A stretch of 64,000 nucleotides of DNA from Maratus speciosus (Eukaryota > Arthropoda > Arachnida > Araneae > Salticidae). Under the pieces are notes generated by a model. The model saw only the letters and a list, made by a program, of their open reading frames with translations. It had not been told where the DNA came from and did not search any database. Below, piece by piece: positions 1-10,649 of the stretch. The stretch is taken from positions 16,290,981 through 16,354,980 of the forward strand of contig OZ010798.1 of NCBI GenBank assembly GCA_963932465.1, given 5' to 3'. Made by a program: the position numbers and the translations under genes. The number at the start of each line of letters is the position of its first letter. Position 1 is the stretch's first letter.

Positions 1-740
1 CCATCTTTTAAAACTAAAAACAATTTTAATTCTAAAAATTTTTAATAAATCCATATTAGAAAAATTATGAATTTACAAGCTAAGATCTAATATTAAATTT
101 TTTTAAATAAACACTGATACACAGTTGCCCATAAAAAATTCAATTTATAAAATATAAACATTGAATTTTAAAGTTAAACCGCAATGACATTCCACTTTGC
201 ATATTTTACATACTTACCAAATTTTACATATCGAATTGTCAAAGGCACTCCATCTCGTACTATTGTCAGCATCAACAGAAAATAAGATAACGGAATTTGT
301 TACAATTTCCTTTTTGTTTATATTTAGTTTATGATATATTAGATTTTTTAGGCTTTATTTTAGTTACTATTTCAAAGAAAGCATAAGTATCAAATATGAT
401 TTTCTTAACCTTTTTATTATTGGGTTGGGGCACTATATGTACCTGCGGCTATTTTTTTTATTGTATTCATGGCACGTTTGGAAAAATAAAACCTGCCTTA
501 TACTCAAACCAGGATATTTTCAAGAAATATCTGCACAAAGGAAATTTTTGTGGTACGATTTAATAAAAAATTGTCTCCAGTCCTGGCCCATAATCAAAGG
601 ATGAATATTCTCATGGCATTCGTGTGTTTATAAAAGAAAGCATCTGCATAAAAAATGACCAAAATTATGTAAATTTTTCCCTCAAAGCACTTTTTACTCT
701 AAGCATCTTCAGTGTCCCAAAGAAATATAATATTGCCTTA
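1..740. other. AT-rich sequence, no feature recognised
   Basis: The stretch is AT-rich. It has no open frame with recognisable similarity and no repeat that I could pair with another part of the window. It ends at the TTAA of the next element. Confidence 0.5.
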
Positions 741-1284
741 TTAACCCATTTTCGGCCAAAGGTGCGTGAACGCGCCATTTCAATAAATATATTTTTATTA
801 ACACTGTGACGAATATTTTTCACTAATTTTGTTTTTCTGCTATTTTTAAGGGTTCTGAAGACAGCTATAAAAGATCAGTAATTCAATTGGAGTAAACACT
901 TTCTGTTGAGAAATTTTCAAAATACGCTAGTTTTTTTTTTTTTTAATTGAAATGGTTATTGACAAATTCGACTTTTTGAAAATTTATAATAATTCCACTT
1001 GGGATTAATCATATGTTTTTATAATGGATTAAAGTTGCAAGTTTTGTTAATAAAATAATAATAAAACAAATGTCATAAAAAATTATTAATTTTAAATTTA
1101 ATGGTGCATTAGCGCACCATTGACCGAATGCATGAAAATGCCGAATTTATTTTATTTCTCAAATAAAATATTATTTTTCATGCACGAAACTTTTTGTTGT
1201 TTTAATGAATGTAATTTAAGCAAATTTCAATGAAAATAATACCACATTTTATAAAATTTCTATGCTTGGCCTAAAATGGGTTAA
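741..1284. mobile_element. piggyBac-like non-autonomous element (TTAA ends)
   Basis: The ends are inverted: TTAACCCATTTTCGGCCAA on the left and, read from the right on the opposite strand, TTAACCCATTTTAGGCCAAG. Both termini carry TTAA, the target used by piggyBac-type transposases, followed by CCC. The 544-bp interior has no transposase frame, so this looks like a MITE. Family assignment rests on the TTAA and terminal CCC only. Confidence 0.7.
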
Positions 1285-1529
1285 GAATCGCAATGTAGGC
1301 AGAAGAAAACCATTTCATTTGTGGAATATGCTCTAAAAAAAGATGTTTCGTAATTTACGAAAATGCACTGTAATCATGAACGGAAATATACAATAACTTC
1401 TGCCGAATCACCCAAGATTCCGAAAGCGTTCATTTATCTTTAGAATCCTCACAGAAGAATTTGTAAAAATAAATTTTTATTAGCTGCCCGCAGTTTTCGA
1501 AAACGTTTCCTGGTAACTTTTACAGTGCA

Positions 1530-1736
1530 TTAACACTAGAACGGCGGGAAATTTTACTCAAGTTTTATAAAAATGTTTCACATCAGAATGTTTACTTGAA
1601 ATTATTTAACTTATTTATTTAAGTTATTTTTGTGCAGCATATGTTACTCTTATATTATAAAACTTTTCTGGTTGGAATCGACATGTATTCATTTGGTAAG
1701 TGTCAAAATGACCCCTCGCCGCCGTTCTAGTGTTAA
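1530..1736. mobile_element. TTAA-flanked MITE, 207 bp
   Basis: The inverted ends are TTAACACTAGAACGGCGGG at the left and, in inverse, TTAACACTAGAACGGCGGCG at the right. The insertion is supported by the opposite arm of the surrounding palindrome. Around 2920-2935 that arm reads straight through the site (GAGTAATGCATTG) where the left arm would read GATTAATGCACTG without the MITE. This is piggyBac-type by target site, with no coding capacity. Confidence 0.75.
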
Positions 1737-1794
1737 TCAGTTCTCTCTACCCAGAAAACCGAGTTTACGGATGCTATGAGGTCTCAAGTAAATA

Positions 1795-2766
1795 CAGTCA
1801 ACCCTGTGAAATCCGCCGATGTATCCGCAAACGTCTATTATCCTCACTACATGTTGGAATGTAAACAATGAAAATTGTCATTAATAGTTAAACTTATAAA
1901 ATTAAATTTGGTATATATATTTTTTCAGTTATCAATTTTCCAATGAATAAATATTTAAATTTCCTTGAGTAAAAAAAAAAAAATATCTACGGGTTTCCTG
2001 CGGGTCAGGGAAAACCAGGAAAAGTCAGGGAAATCGAAAATTTAGGCAAAAAGTCAGGGAATTTTTTAAATATTTGAAAAGGTCAGGGAATTTTTGATAT
2101 ACTACTACCATCGGAATTTCTATTATCGTCGAAACTGAAGAAATTTTGAATTAAGTATTCATCCGATCAAAAATTTGTATATGAAATTTATGCAAACTAT
2201 ATAACAATATGAAAAATAATTAAAACTTCAGAAATTCAAACAGCACATACCTTTTTGTAGCATTTATCTAAATTAAAGTCCACTGTGAAGGACTTTAAAA
2301 CAATATATAAGCCGAATTCTTACTGAGAAAGGTGAGGGAAATTTTTGAATAAAGTCAGAAAAAACCTGGAAAAGTCAGGGAATTTCTTTACCAGAATTGT
2401 GTAGGAACCCTGCCGGAGCAAGAAGTAATGGGTGTTCATAGACTACAGAAAAAAAATTATTAACAACAAACCAAAACTGAAAGTACCATTTTGTTGTGTC
2501 AATGTTTAAAATAAGGAATAATCAGTAAAATAAGTATTGTATATAATTTAATTTAACTTTACAATAATTTAGTTATTAAATATATCATAACAACGTTGCA
2601 TTATGTTTTTTTCTACTGTAATTGTAATTTGTGTGCAGTTGTTCCTAATTTTTTGTCAGATTTTAAAAAAATAAAATGTAAACGAAGGGATTATCTATAA
2701 TCCGCAAAAATGTATAATCCACAAAACCTTCTGTCCCTAAGTGTGCTGATTTTACAGAGTTGACTG
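1795..2766. mobile_element. pogo/Tigger-like MITE, TA target duplication
   Basis: Termini CAGTCAACCCTGTGAAATC and, inverted, CAGTCAACTCTGTAAAATC are flanked on both sides by TA. The interior (972 bp) has no transposase. It contains a second repeat rich in GTCAGGGAA motifs. The CAGT terminus and TA target fit Tc1/mariner/pogo-class elements. Several other elements of this window share this terminal style. Confidence 0.7.
1986..2415. repeat. Nested repeat with GTCAGGGAA motifs
   Basis: The motif GTCAGGGAA, or close variants, occurs repeatedly here (for example near 1995, 2020, 2052, 2083 and 2375). The block starts near CTACGGGTTTCCTGCGG and ends near GTAGGAACCCTGC, which are roughly inverse to each other. 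It is probably an insertion within the surrounding MITE. Similar AGTCAGGGAA sequences are common in animal repeats, but I cannot name the family. Confidence 0.45.
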
Positions 2767-3104
2767 TAGTTTCATGTTCAACAAACATGTTTAACTGATA
2801 ATCTTATAGAATTAACAGTTCATGTTCTATTACAATTGCATGCACAATTTCAGTTATGCAGCTAAAAATGTTTAGTTGAGGTCTGATAGAATCCGAAAAA
2901 CCCATTTTCTGGGTTGAGAAAATTGAGTAATGCATTGAAAAAGCTACTCGAAAACGTTTCCGAAAATTACGGGCAGCAAAAAAAATTATTTTTATAAATT
3001 CTTCTTTAAATTTCAAAAATAAATTGTTTTGTGGGGTTTCGAAAGATAAAGGAACGCTTATCGGAATGACTTGGAATCAATTATCGAATATTTTGGTTCG
3101 TGAT

Positions 3105-4611
3105 TATAGGGAGATTCTCAAAAGGTGGGATCATCTGTGAGGAATCAATTGTAGAAACAATGTTTTTTTCACCAGCTTCACTGGTAATGCATTCTTGATT
3201 GTTTTTTACAGAGATTGCAAAATCCAGATCTATTTCTTATTTGAATAGTACCAAATTTGTTTGTTGTGTGTACGGAGTGAATCTTTTGAGTACCTTTAAC
3301 AGTTTTCGCTGGCAGTCTTCTATACTTTGAATACTGTCAATTTCTGTTTTTTTTTTTAACCAAAGTTACAGCACGAAGTGGCTTAAACTTTTTATTTGCC
3401 TTGCATTTTGATGAGGGAGCAAAGAGGAAGAATGGAATTTTAAGGAGATGGGATTCTTAAACCTTGAATTTAAAAAAAAAGAACTCAAGTACAATAATTT
3501 AACAAAAAATATTTATTTTATTTTTTAAGATGTATGTTAGAACAATGGACTCTGTTATAATATATTTATTTATGTGTTTAGAAAATTAAAATTATTAATG
3601 TTTAGATCGTTCCACGATTTGGACATTGTTATTAAATAATCTTTGGGGTACGTTTGCTACAAAGAAAACTTCGCAAAATACATAAAAACACATAAGATCA
3701 CTGAAGAATTACTTTTGAAATAAAAAAAGAAGTTTACTATTAATTTTAAATCATACTTTTAAATAAGCATGTCCGAAATTTCGTAACGATCGCAGCGGTC
3801 GCCATATTGTGCCTATCGTTACACTCATTAGGTGAGCATGCTTCAGGTCAAGTTATATTATTACACGTACTAAATACACTTTATTTATACAAAACACGGT
3901 AATTATTTACGATAAGACATTATAATAAATATCTCTTTATACGTTTCAGGACACCAAATCATCTTTTAAAAAAAATTACCGAAAATAAAATCGGCGTTTC
4001 CATCGTTACCCGATTCGGACATTCCACTTTCTTATTTGAGAAAAGTGCATTTATTGCAAAAAAATCTTATAAAAGCACATACAAATAATTTATTTTTTTT
4101 TTAAATGATTTTAAAGTTACATAAAAAAGTTTAAAGTATTTGCTTGATTTATTTTTCGTGGAAATGATAGCTTTGTGGCGTACGTTACTTTCGGACATAA
4201 CAAAATACAGAAAAATTCTTTATAGAAAAGTCCTTCTATCTTCAAAAAAGCAATTAATCAGCCTGCCATCTCTTAACGAAATTATCAAAAAATCATCCGT
4301 TTCCTTTATGCATTCGTTGTTTACCATTAGAACCACCTGGAAGCAAGTTAAAACTCTTTTTCTTGGTGGTACATTGGAGCAGTTAACGTTATGAATGTCC
4401 AAAATTGGCCTCTTTAGCATAAAATAATAAAATTTTAAGATATTTATACAAAGATTTTACAATAAATTATGTCATTTTCTGTCTCTGAATAGAATTAAAA
4501 ACTCAGTGTAAAAAAATAAAAAAAATAAAGTCAATGATAATTAAAGTTATTTTTGAAAGGCTTAAAGTTATGACGTGTGTCCAGTGCCCACCTTTTGAGA
4601 ATCGCCCTATA
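3105..4611. mobile_element. DNA transposon remnant with 24-bp inverted ends
   Basis: Terminal sequence TATAGGGAGATTCTCAAAAG at the left is matched by the inverse TATAGGGCGATTCTCAAAAG at the right, each continuing GTGGG. The inside (about 1.5 kb) holds no recognisable transposase. It contains further short inverted segments around ATGTCCGAA (near 3770 and 4020), which suggest nesting. TA at the ends is compatible with a Tc1/mariner-class target. Confidence 0.6.
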
Positions 4612-5199
4612 GTAAATTTTCGCAATTTAAGAAACATCCGTTTTTTTTTTTGTTTTTTTTTTACAGTGTATGCTGTACTGGGTCAAAGGAAGGCTAATTT
4701 ACACGTTTCACCAATTCTAAAATCGATTCATTTATTAAGCTTGCTGCAAAGGATTTACTGAAAGTTGTGAATATTGGATAGTATACAGTAGTTTTCAAAA
4801 GTATACTGTGTGTCTAAAAAAAGAACCAGAAATTTTGAATAGATAATCTGTATAATCTCAAGACAAAAAATAATAATAATAAAGGAAAAAAATTATACTA
4901 ATTGTTAAAAAAGAAAATCGTCAATAGCACTGAGACAGGCAGTAAAATTTATTACTAAGCATGAAACGCTATAGTAATTCGCGTTAGGCCTAAATATGTG
5001 CGGTTCCAACATGGCGGTAATTGAAAAGAAATACAAATTTTAAATAGTAAAATTCATCAATCTCTACAGTAAAAAAAAATCATTACATACCGAAGGGAGA
5101 TTAATAAAATTATTCTTTCCGAGCTTTTCTTAATTTAAAAACTAGTTTATCAGCAGCATGCTGAACATGCTCAAGGGATTTAAAATTCAGAGAAATGAA
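4612..5199. other. No feature recognised
   Basis: AT-rich sequence with no supported open frame and no repeat paired elsewhere in the window. Confidence 0.5.
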
Positions 5200-5460
5200 T
5201 TGAAGTATTAAAATGCATATAAAAGCACAAATAATTGTACAAAATTACTTTCAGGTGCACTCATGTAATATAAAGATATTTAAAATACATTAGAAAAAAA
5301 ACCCAGAACGTTTTCAGCCATTACAAGGCCGTCATAAGTGGTATTTAAATGTTAACTGAAAGTAATTTTTGTACAATTATCTGTGCTTTAATATGTATTT
5401 TAATTATTTAACTCAAGGTGAATATAGCACTAGAATTTTAACTTTCATTTATTTAATGAA
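5200..5460. mobile_element. Penelope-like element terminal fragment
   Basis: The segment CCATTACAAGGCCGTCATAA near 5320 matches CCATCACAAGGCCGTCGTCA near 18490, beside a GIY-YIG-like coding fragment. Flanking pieces (about 5213-5258 and 5358-5406) are inverted copies of one another around GCACAAATAATTGTACAAAA, as expected for the inverted terminal sequences often seen in Penelope-like elements. No coding part remains here. Confidence 0.5.
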
Positions 5461-5513
5461 TTGAAGGAGTCGTCGTTCTTATCTCCGTAGTTGATTCAAA
5501 GGATCACTGCCGG

Positions 5514-5729
5514 AACTATAATATAGCTCCGGCTGCCGGCGTTCTAACCACTTCATTATTTAAATTATACCTTGTAAAATAGAGGAGGGGAGGGAAGAAT
5601 GCGTATTGTGCATTACTTTATCATAAGTAATGCACAATACGCATTCTTCCCTCCCGTCCGCTATTTTAGAAAGTATAATTTAAATAATGAAGTGGTTGGA
5701 ACGCCGGCAGCAGGAGCTATAGTATAGTT
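5514..5729. repeat. Foldback hairpin of 216 bp
   Basis: The two arms of about 105 bp are nearly complementary, with a 6-base loop at 5619-5624. The 31 bases on either side of the loop pair perfectly; the outer parts differ at a few sites and include GCTGCCGGCGTTCTAACCAC against its inverse. A smaller palindrome with TAGCTCCTGCTG follows at about 5733-5760. It is probably a foldback MITE, with no coding sequence and no clear target duplication. Confidence 0.85.
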
Positions 5730-5764
5730 AGGCCTATAGCTCCTGCTGTTAGGAGCTATGTAAA

Positions 5765-6208
5765 GGCCGCGCTTCTCTGTAAATTAATACAGATACAAGA
5801 AATATACTGAGGAAACTACATATTTTCAAACATAAAAATTAAGCTCTTTATTAATTTATTTTTGTCTTTGTCTATTTATCTTATGTACATCTCCTGTGGA
5901 AGCATCGATCGTATAAGTGCCGAGGGGATGTGAGTGGGGATAAGTGTAAGGGCTCTTAAAGGTTGATGGATAGAGCTGTGCTTAGCTAAGTAAACCAAGA
6001 GCTTAATTATTTTCCTTCAAATATTGTAGACTTTAAATCTAGGGAATGCTATAAGCGCAATCCCCAGCTGCATATAGAGATTCACAGATTAAATATATAT
6101 ATATATATGTGTATATCTTATGAGTTCAGCCCAATCAAATTTCTGAAAAAGTCAATATTATTTTTTTACATTATTCTGCAATTAAAGCTTTTAAAAATAA
6201 CACTGTAT
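5765..6208. other. No feature recognised
   Basis: Apart from a short (TA)n run near 6092-6108 nothing is seen. There is no supported coding frame. Confidence 0.5.
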
Positions 6209-6666
6209 ATACCGGGTGTCCTAAAAAGGACTGACAGATTTTAAAATTCAATAACTTGCAAACGGTGACAGATATTCAAAAAATTCTTGCAGGAGGGTTA
6301 TGCATAACGTCAAAAGTTTTTTTACAGTGATTTTCGATTTTAGTTCGAATTACAAAAAATAGATGGCGCTGCCATCAACAGACGCTAAATTCTGGCTCGA
6401 TTTTTGGCACTGCCGGACCCACTCAATACATTTTCATCTCCTTCTTCCGCATGGAAGAACAGAAAGACCAAAAAGTGGAGCCTGTATTTAGCGCCTACTG
6501 CTTACAGCGCCATCTATTTTTTGTAATTTGAACTAAAATTGAAAATCACTGTAAAAAAACTTTTGACCTCATGCATGACCCTCCTGCAAGAATTTTTTAA
6601 ATATCTGTCAACGTTTGCAAGTTATTGAATTTTAAAATCAGTCAGTCCTTTTTAGGACACCCGGTA
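6209..6666. mobile_element. MITE with ~160-bp inverted arms, TA flanks
   Basis: The ends TACCGGGTGTCCTAAAAAGG and its inverse are flanked by TA on both sides. The arms run about 6209-6370 and 6507-6666. They diverge only at scattered sites and both reach the inner motif AGATGGCGCT. The spacer of roughly 135 bp is not repetitive. No transposase frame is present. TA flanks suggest a Tc1/mariner-class target. Confidence 0.75.
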
Positions 6667-6988
6667 TATTGTTAAATACTTTCATAATGGAATGACGCTG
6701 AATAAACTATGAATCGGTTGTAACATTATTTCAATTCTTAACATCGTTTCACAGGCAGAACAACAACATTGCATGACAGATACAGAAGCAGAACTGAAAC
6801 TTTTTACAGAAGAACTCTCAAACCCAGGAGCTTTTTACATTAACCCATGGAGGCAATACAAAAGAGTAGAAGTCAATTAATAAGTCCATAAAGTCAATAG
6901 ACATCCCATATTTACATAAAAATTTTAAAGTGCAGCAGATTACACGTCCATAATTTATGGAATGCGAAATAACAACATTAATGGTCAC
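6667..6988. other. No feature recognised
   Basis: A short unique-looking stretch of about 320 bp, with no open frame or repeat that I can support. Confidence 0.45.
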
Positions 6989-7291
6989 TTAGGCAGATTG
7001 CACACTGAGCAAACAAGGAGACAAAAGCGTAAGACAGGAAACAAATTCTAGTGTTCAAACCGGGTTTTCCTTTGTTAGGAATGTGAAATGTATCGACTTA
7101 TGCCTTTTCGTCTCTTGTCTGCTTAGTGTGCGATCTGCCTTAGAAACAATGGAAGCAAACAAGGAGACAAAAGCGTAAGACAGGAAACAAATTCTAGTGT
7201 TCAAACCGGGTTTTCCTTTGCTAGGAAGGTGAAATGTATCGACTCATGCCTTTTCGTCTCTTGTCTGCTTAGTGTGCGATCTGCCTTAGAA
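6989..7291. repeat. Small MITE partly duplicated in tandem (146-bp period)
   Basis: The sequence from 7009 recurs from 7155 with only a few changes. The first copy also has inverted ends: AGGCAGATTGCACACTGAGC near 6992 pairs with the inverse of GCTTAGTGTGCGATCTGCCT near 7121-7140. The simplest reading is a ~155-bp MITE followed by a second copy lacking its left tip. The two short open frames here lie in the repeat and are not genes. Confidence 0.7.
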
Positions 7292-7726
7292 ACAATGGAA
7301 ACAGTTCCATATCCTGTTTTTTTTAATGATAAATTTATCGATGTGGTTGTTGCGATCTTTGCTTTGAATTGCTTTTTTTTACTAAAGGAATGGATTTTAT
7401 CCATATGTGTTTTTTGTGTAATTTTTTGCATTTAGCATACTTTATGTGTTTTAAGATGCATATAACATTAACGTGTATAATATAATGCTATGTTTTAATT
7501 TTACATATATAATAAATGTATAAAATTAAAATATATATATAAGTATGTATCATTTATTTATAGATTTTTTATTTTGTATTTATATATGTATCTCTCAATA
7601 TATAATTACATACACAATGTAAGTAAAATACACATAAGAATAATACATATTAAGTTAAACGTGTTTATTTTTTTAAAATGTGACATTTTTAAAAGTATTT
7701 ATTATTTTTCATGTTACATTAGATGT
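7292..7726. other. No feature recognised
   Basis: Very AT-rich sequence with short TA-rich runs. Open frames here are low-complexity and have no recognisable domain. Confidence 0.5.
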
Positions 7727-7962
7727 TTAACACGTTCACGCAGGCGCGGTGGGTCACATTCGACTGTCTCAGAGTTGTCAAGTCTCCGGCATTTTGTACA
7801 CCACTATTATTTTAGAGAAGATGTTGTTCCTTTAAATCGCCCAATTGTTCTAATTAAATGAAACAACATTTTCTGTATTAAAATACTGGTATCCAAAAAC
7901 CCGATACTTGGCAGATCCAAGACAGTAGAGTTTGATCCACCGCGCCGGCGTGAACATGTTAA
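7727..7962. mobile_element. TTAA-flanked MITE, 236 bp
   Basis: The left end reads TTAACACGTTCACGCAGGCG. The right end is its inverse with a few changes (TTAACATGTTCACGCCGGCG read inward). The imperfect arms extend about 45 bp. TTAA at both ends fits a piggyBac-type insertion. A 95-residue open frame overlaps it but is not a gene. Confidence 0.7.
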
Positions 7963-8935
7963 TATTTTATTCTTGAAAATTTCTGCTTCTCTTTCGTCAT
8001 GACATAAACTTTATTTTTAGAGGGGGGCGGAAAACACTTTTAATTAAATAAATAGTGTTTAAATCACTTAAATTATTGCATTTGAAATGTTTATCTTTCA
8101 CCTGATAAAGGAGTAATAATTTCAGAATGGCGATCAAGAACACCAGTGCAAGTGATAATGCATATTTTACTACTCAGCATCCAAGGGTGCATTTTAATTA
8201 TTATGTAGAACTTCTGTCGATATGGCCTAGAAATAGTCACAGTAGTTAGTTTATTCTTATTACTTTAAGGTTCAAAATCTTAATAGAGTGTAAAAAACAC
8301 AAATATATTCAATTAGACATGAGAACTTAGTTTTAATGCAATACATTTTTCTTACTGATAAATGAAAATTTAATAGAGAAATTTGGATTTGGATTTTTAT
8401 TTATTAAGAAATAAAAAAAAAAAAAACCTGGAGATTCTCAAAAAAATTCATCATTCCACGTATTTAATCAACTATTACTTTAATTGTAATTGCATTTTTT
8501 TGTATTATGATTTCAAATAAAAAGAAACAAAGTATAGAATTTTATCCTTAAAAAAAAAAAAATGTACATTTTCTTATGCATGTATTATTGAGTTAAATCA
8601 TTCAACTTTCTTATTGGTAGTTTTTATCATGACATCTTCTGCATATATATATGAGTGTGCACGTGTGTTCCGATAATGATTAAAATGTTGGCTGAATGTA
8701 ATTCTTAGTTTATTTATTATTTTTAGACCCTATGTTTGAAATACTATAGCTTTGTCAAATCAATGAAATTCTTTTCAGTTCAACACTGAAAAATTCGATG
8801 ATGAGATTGAAAAGCTTTAAACAAATCTGGGGTAACTCAGCTCAAATTTACAAATACTAGTGTAACCACCTCCCAAAAGACAATAAAAAAGAAATTTGTA
8901 TAAATGTTTGAGAAAATGGCATCAACTGAATTCAA
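7963..8935. other. No feature recognised
   Basis: AT-rich sequence with poly-A and poly-T runs. I see no coding frame, hairpin or paired repeat. Confidence 0.45.
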
Positions 8936-9540
8936 AGAATCACCTCCTCTTTTGAAACTGGAGAAATCACCTCTGTGAGAATAATGCTTGATTACATCGA
9001 CAAATTATTTGTCACTTACACTGAACCACATTTCCCTACAGAATCATTTACAAAATACTTTAAAGAAAGGATTAAATATTTAATCTGTAGGCCGACTTTT
9101 AGAAAAATTTGTATAGTTCTTATGCTGACTGTAAAATATTTACCCAACAAGAGCTTAGTCAGAATAACTGATTAGGTGTTATTGTGTTCCCTCATACAAA
9201 CACAAATTATGAGTACAAAAATTTCCTTGCACAAAAAAAAAAAAAAAAAAAAAAATGTGCCACCTCTTATAATTTTTCCTTTTTCATGTTTGGCTATATT
9301 TTTAATTACTTCTCTTAATTCTTCATATTCAAAGAATTCTGATTAAAAAAAAATATTTACTCATATGTTATAATGCATGATTTCAAGCATGTACAATGTG
9401 AAAAGAAATTAAAATAGAACATAAAAATAAAATTTATTGAAAAAAGGTGCTTGTTTCCCAATTACAACGTGAGATAATTATACATTTCTCATAAATATTG
9501 TAAATTTTCTAATTTAAAGTTGTAAAGTACATAAACTTAC
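8936..9540 (+). repeat. Direct repeat copy 1 (pair with 9676-10131)
   Basis: Starting at AGAATCACCTCCTCTTTTGA, the sequence matches 9676 onward over most of its length, including AATGCTTGATTACAT and ATGTTTGGCTATATTTT. This copy has extra sequence near 9190-9260 (poly-A) and 9360-9460. A 66-codon frame is open here but shifted in the other copy, so it is probably non-coding repeat. Confidence 0.65.
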
Positions 9541-9675
9541 AGAATTACATACAGATTTACTCGGGACGTGGCTGGGGATGTATGAACCTTGCTTCCCCAA
9601 AAGAGTCGGACTAAGTGGAAGAATAAAGGGCTGCGGACAAAAAGAGGTCGCTCGCCGCGGCGGTTGTATATGTAC
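9541..9675. other. GC-richer island between two repeat copies
   Basis: About 9556-9668 is clearly less AT-rich than its surroundings and contains CGCTCGCCGCGGCGGTTG. It lies exactly between the two direct repeat copies. I recognise no coding or RNA gene in it. Confidence 0.4.
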
Positions 9676-10131
9676 AGAATCACCTCCTCTTTTGAAGCTG
9701 GAGACATCACATCTGTGATACTAATGCTTGATTACATTGACAAATTATTTGTCACTCTACAGAATCAATCACAAAATACTTTAAAGAAAGGATTAAATAT
9801 TTAATATGTCGGCCGATTTTTTCAAAAATCTCACGCTGACTGTAGCATATTCACCCAACAAGACTTTAGTCAGAATGTTTAGGTGTTATTGTGTTTCCTC
9901 ACACGCACACAAATCATGACTACAACACTATTCTCGCACAAAAGTGTAAAAAAAACGAATGTGCAATCTCTCATAATTTTTCCTTTCTCATGTTTGGCTA
10001 TATTTTAAATTATTTCTCTTAATTCTTCATATTGCAAGACCTCCGATTTAAAAAAACTACAACATGAAAAAATTACACATTTTTCATAAATATTATAAAT
10101 TTTCTAATTTAAATTGTAAAGTATATAAAAT
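9676..10131 (+). repeat. Direct repeat copy 2 (pair with 8936-9540)
   Basis: This is the second copy of the repeat beginning AGAATCACCTCCTCTTTTGA. It shares its downstream half, including CATAAATATTATAAATTTTC, with copy 1 and lacks the internal extra sequence of copy 1. The element class is unknown. Confidence 0.65.
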
Positions 10132-10568
10132 TATCTTTCTGAAAAAAATGTTCCTAGATTACCCAAGCCTTTTTAATTTCACTAAATTCATAAAGTTTAT
10201 TTTAGCAATAATCATGTGAAACTGCAAAGGTAATAAATTAAACTTTGATATAAAAAAGTTAATCCAATATCAGCATTTGCTTGAGATTTTACTAACAATT
10301 TATATTAACTGTAGTTTTGGAAGATAGCAGCAATCAATAAAATAATCTTTAAAGCTAAATGTGGAAATAGCATTGATTTTGGGGTATGTTGCAAAGATGC
10401 AACAGGACGCTAGAAAGGGTATTTTAAAATGAAGCCAATTCTCAAACTTGTTAAACTATTACTATTAACGACAGATAAAGGACTGAAGAAAAATAGTTTA
10501 AAAAAAATAGTACAAGTAGCTGTTTGTAATTATGAGCAAAAATTTAAACTCAGCTGTTTTTTTAAGTT

Positions 10569-10571
<3 letters not shown>
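10132..10571. other. No feature recognised
   Basis: AT-rich sequence. A frame opening at 10429 reads into the neighbouring (TA)n run and is not a gene. Confidence 0.45.

Positions 10572-10644
<73 letters not shown>
10572..10644. repeat. (TA)n microsatellite
   Basis: An uninterrupted alternating TA run of about 73 bases. It abuts the left target duplication of the hAT element that follows. Confidence 0.95.
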
Positions 10645-10645
<1 letters not shown>

Positions 10646-10649
10646 GAGC

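Larger units (their letters stand above)
1385..3085. repeat. Palindromic element split by two later insertions
   Basis: Sequence at about 1390-1529 plus 1737-1794 is inverted relative to about 2870-3080; both arms contain CGAAAACGTTTC and GGGCAGC. The left arm is interrupted at 1530-1736 by a TTAA element. A CAGT element at 1795-2766 sits near the centre. Without these insertions the original foldback would be about 500 bp. The class of the original element is unknown. Confidence 0.65.
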
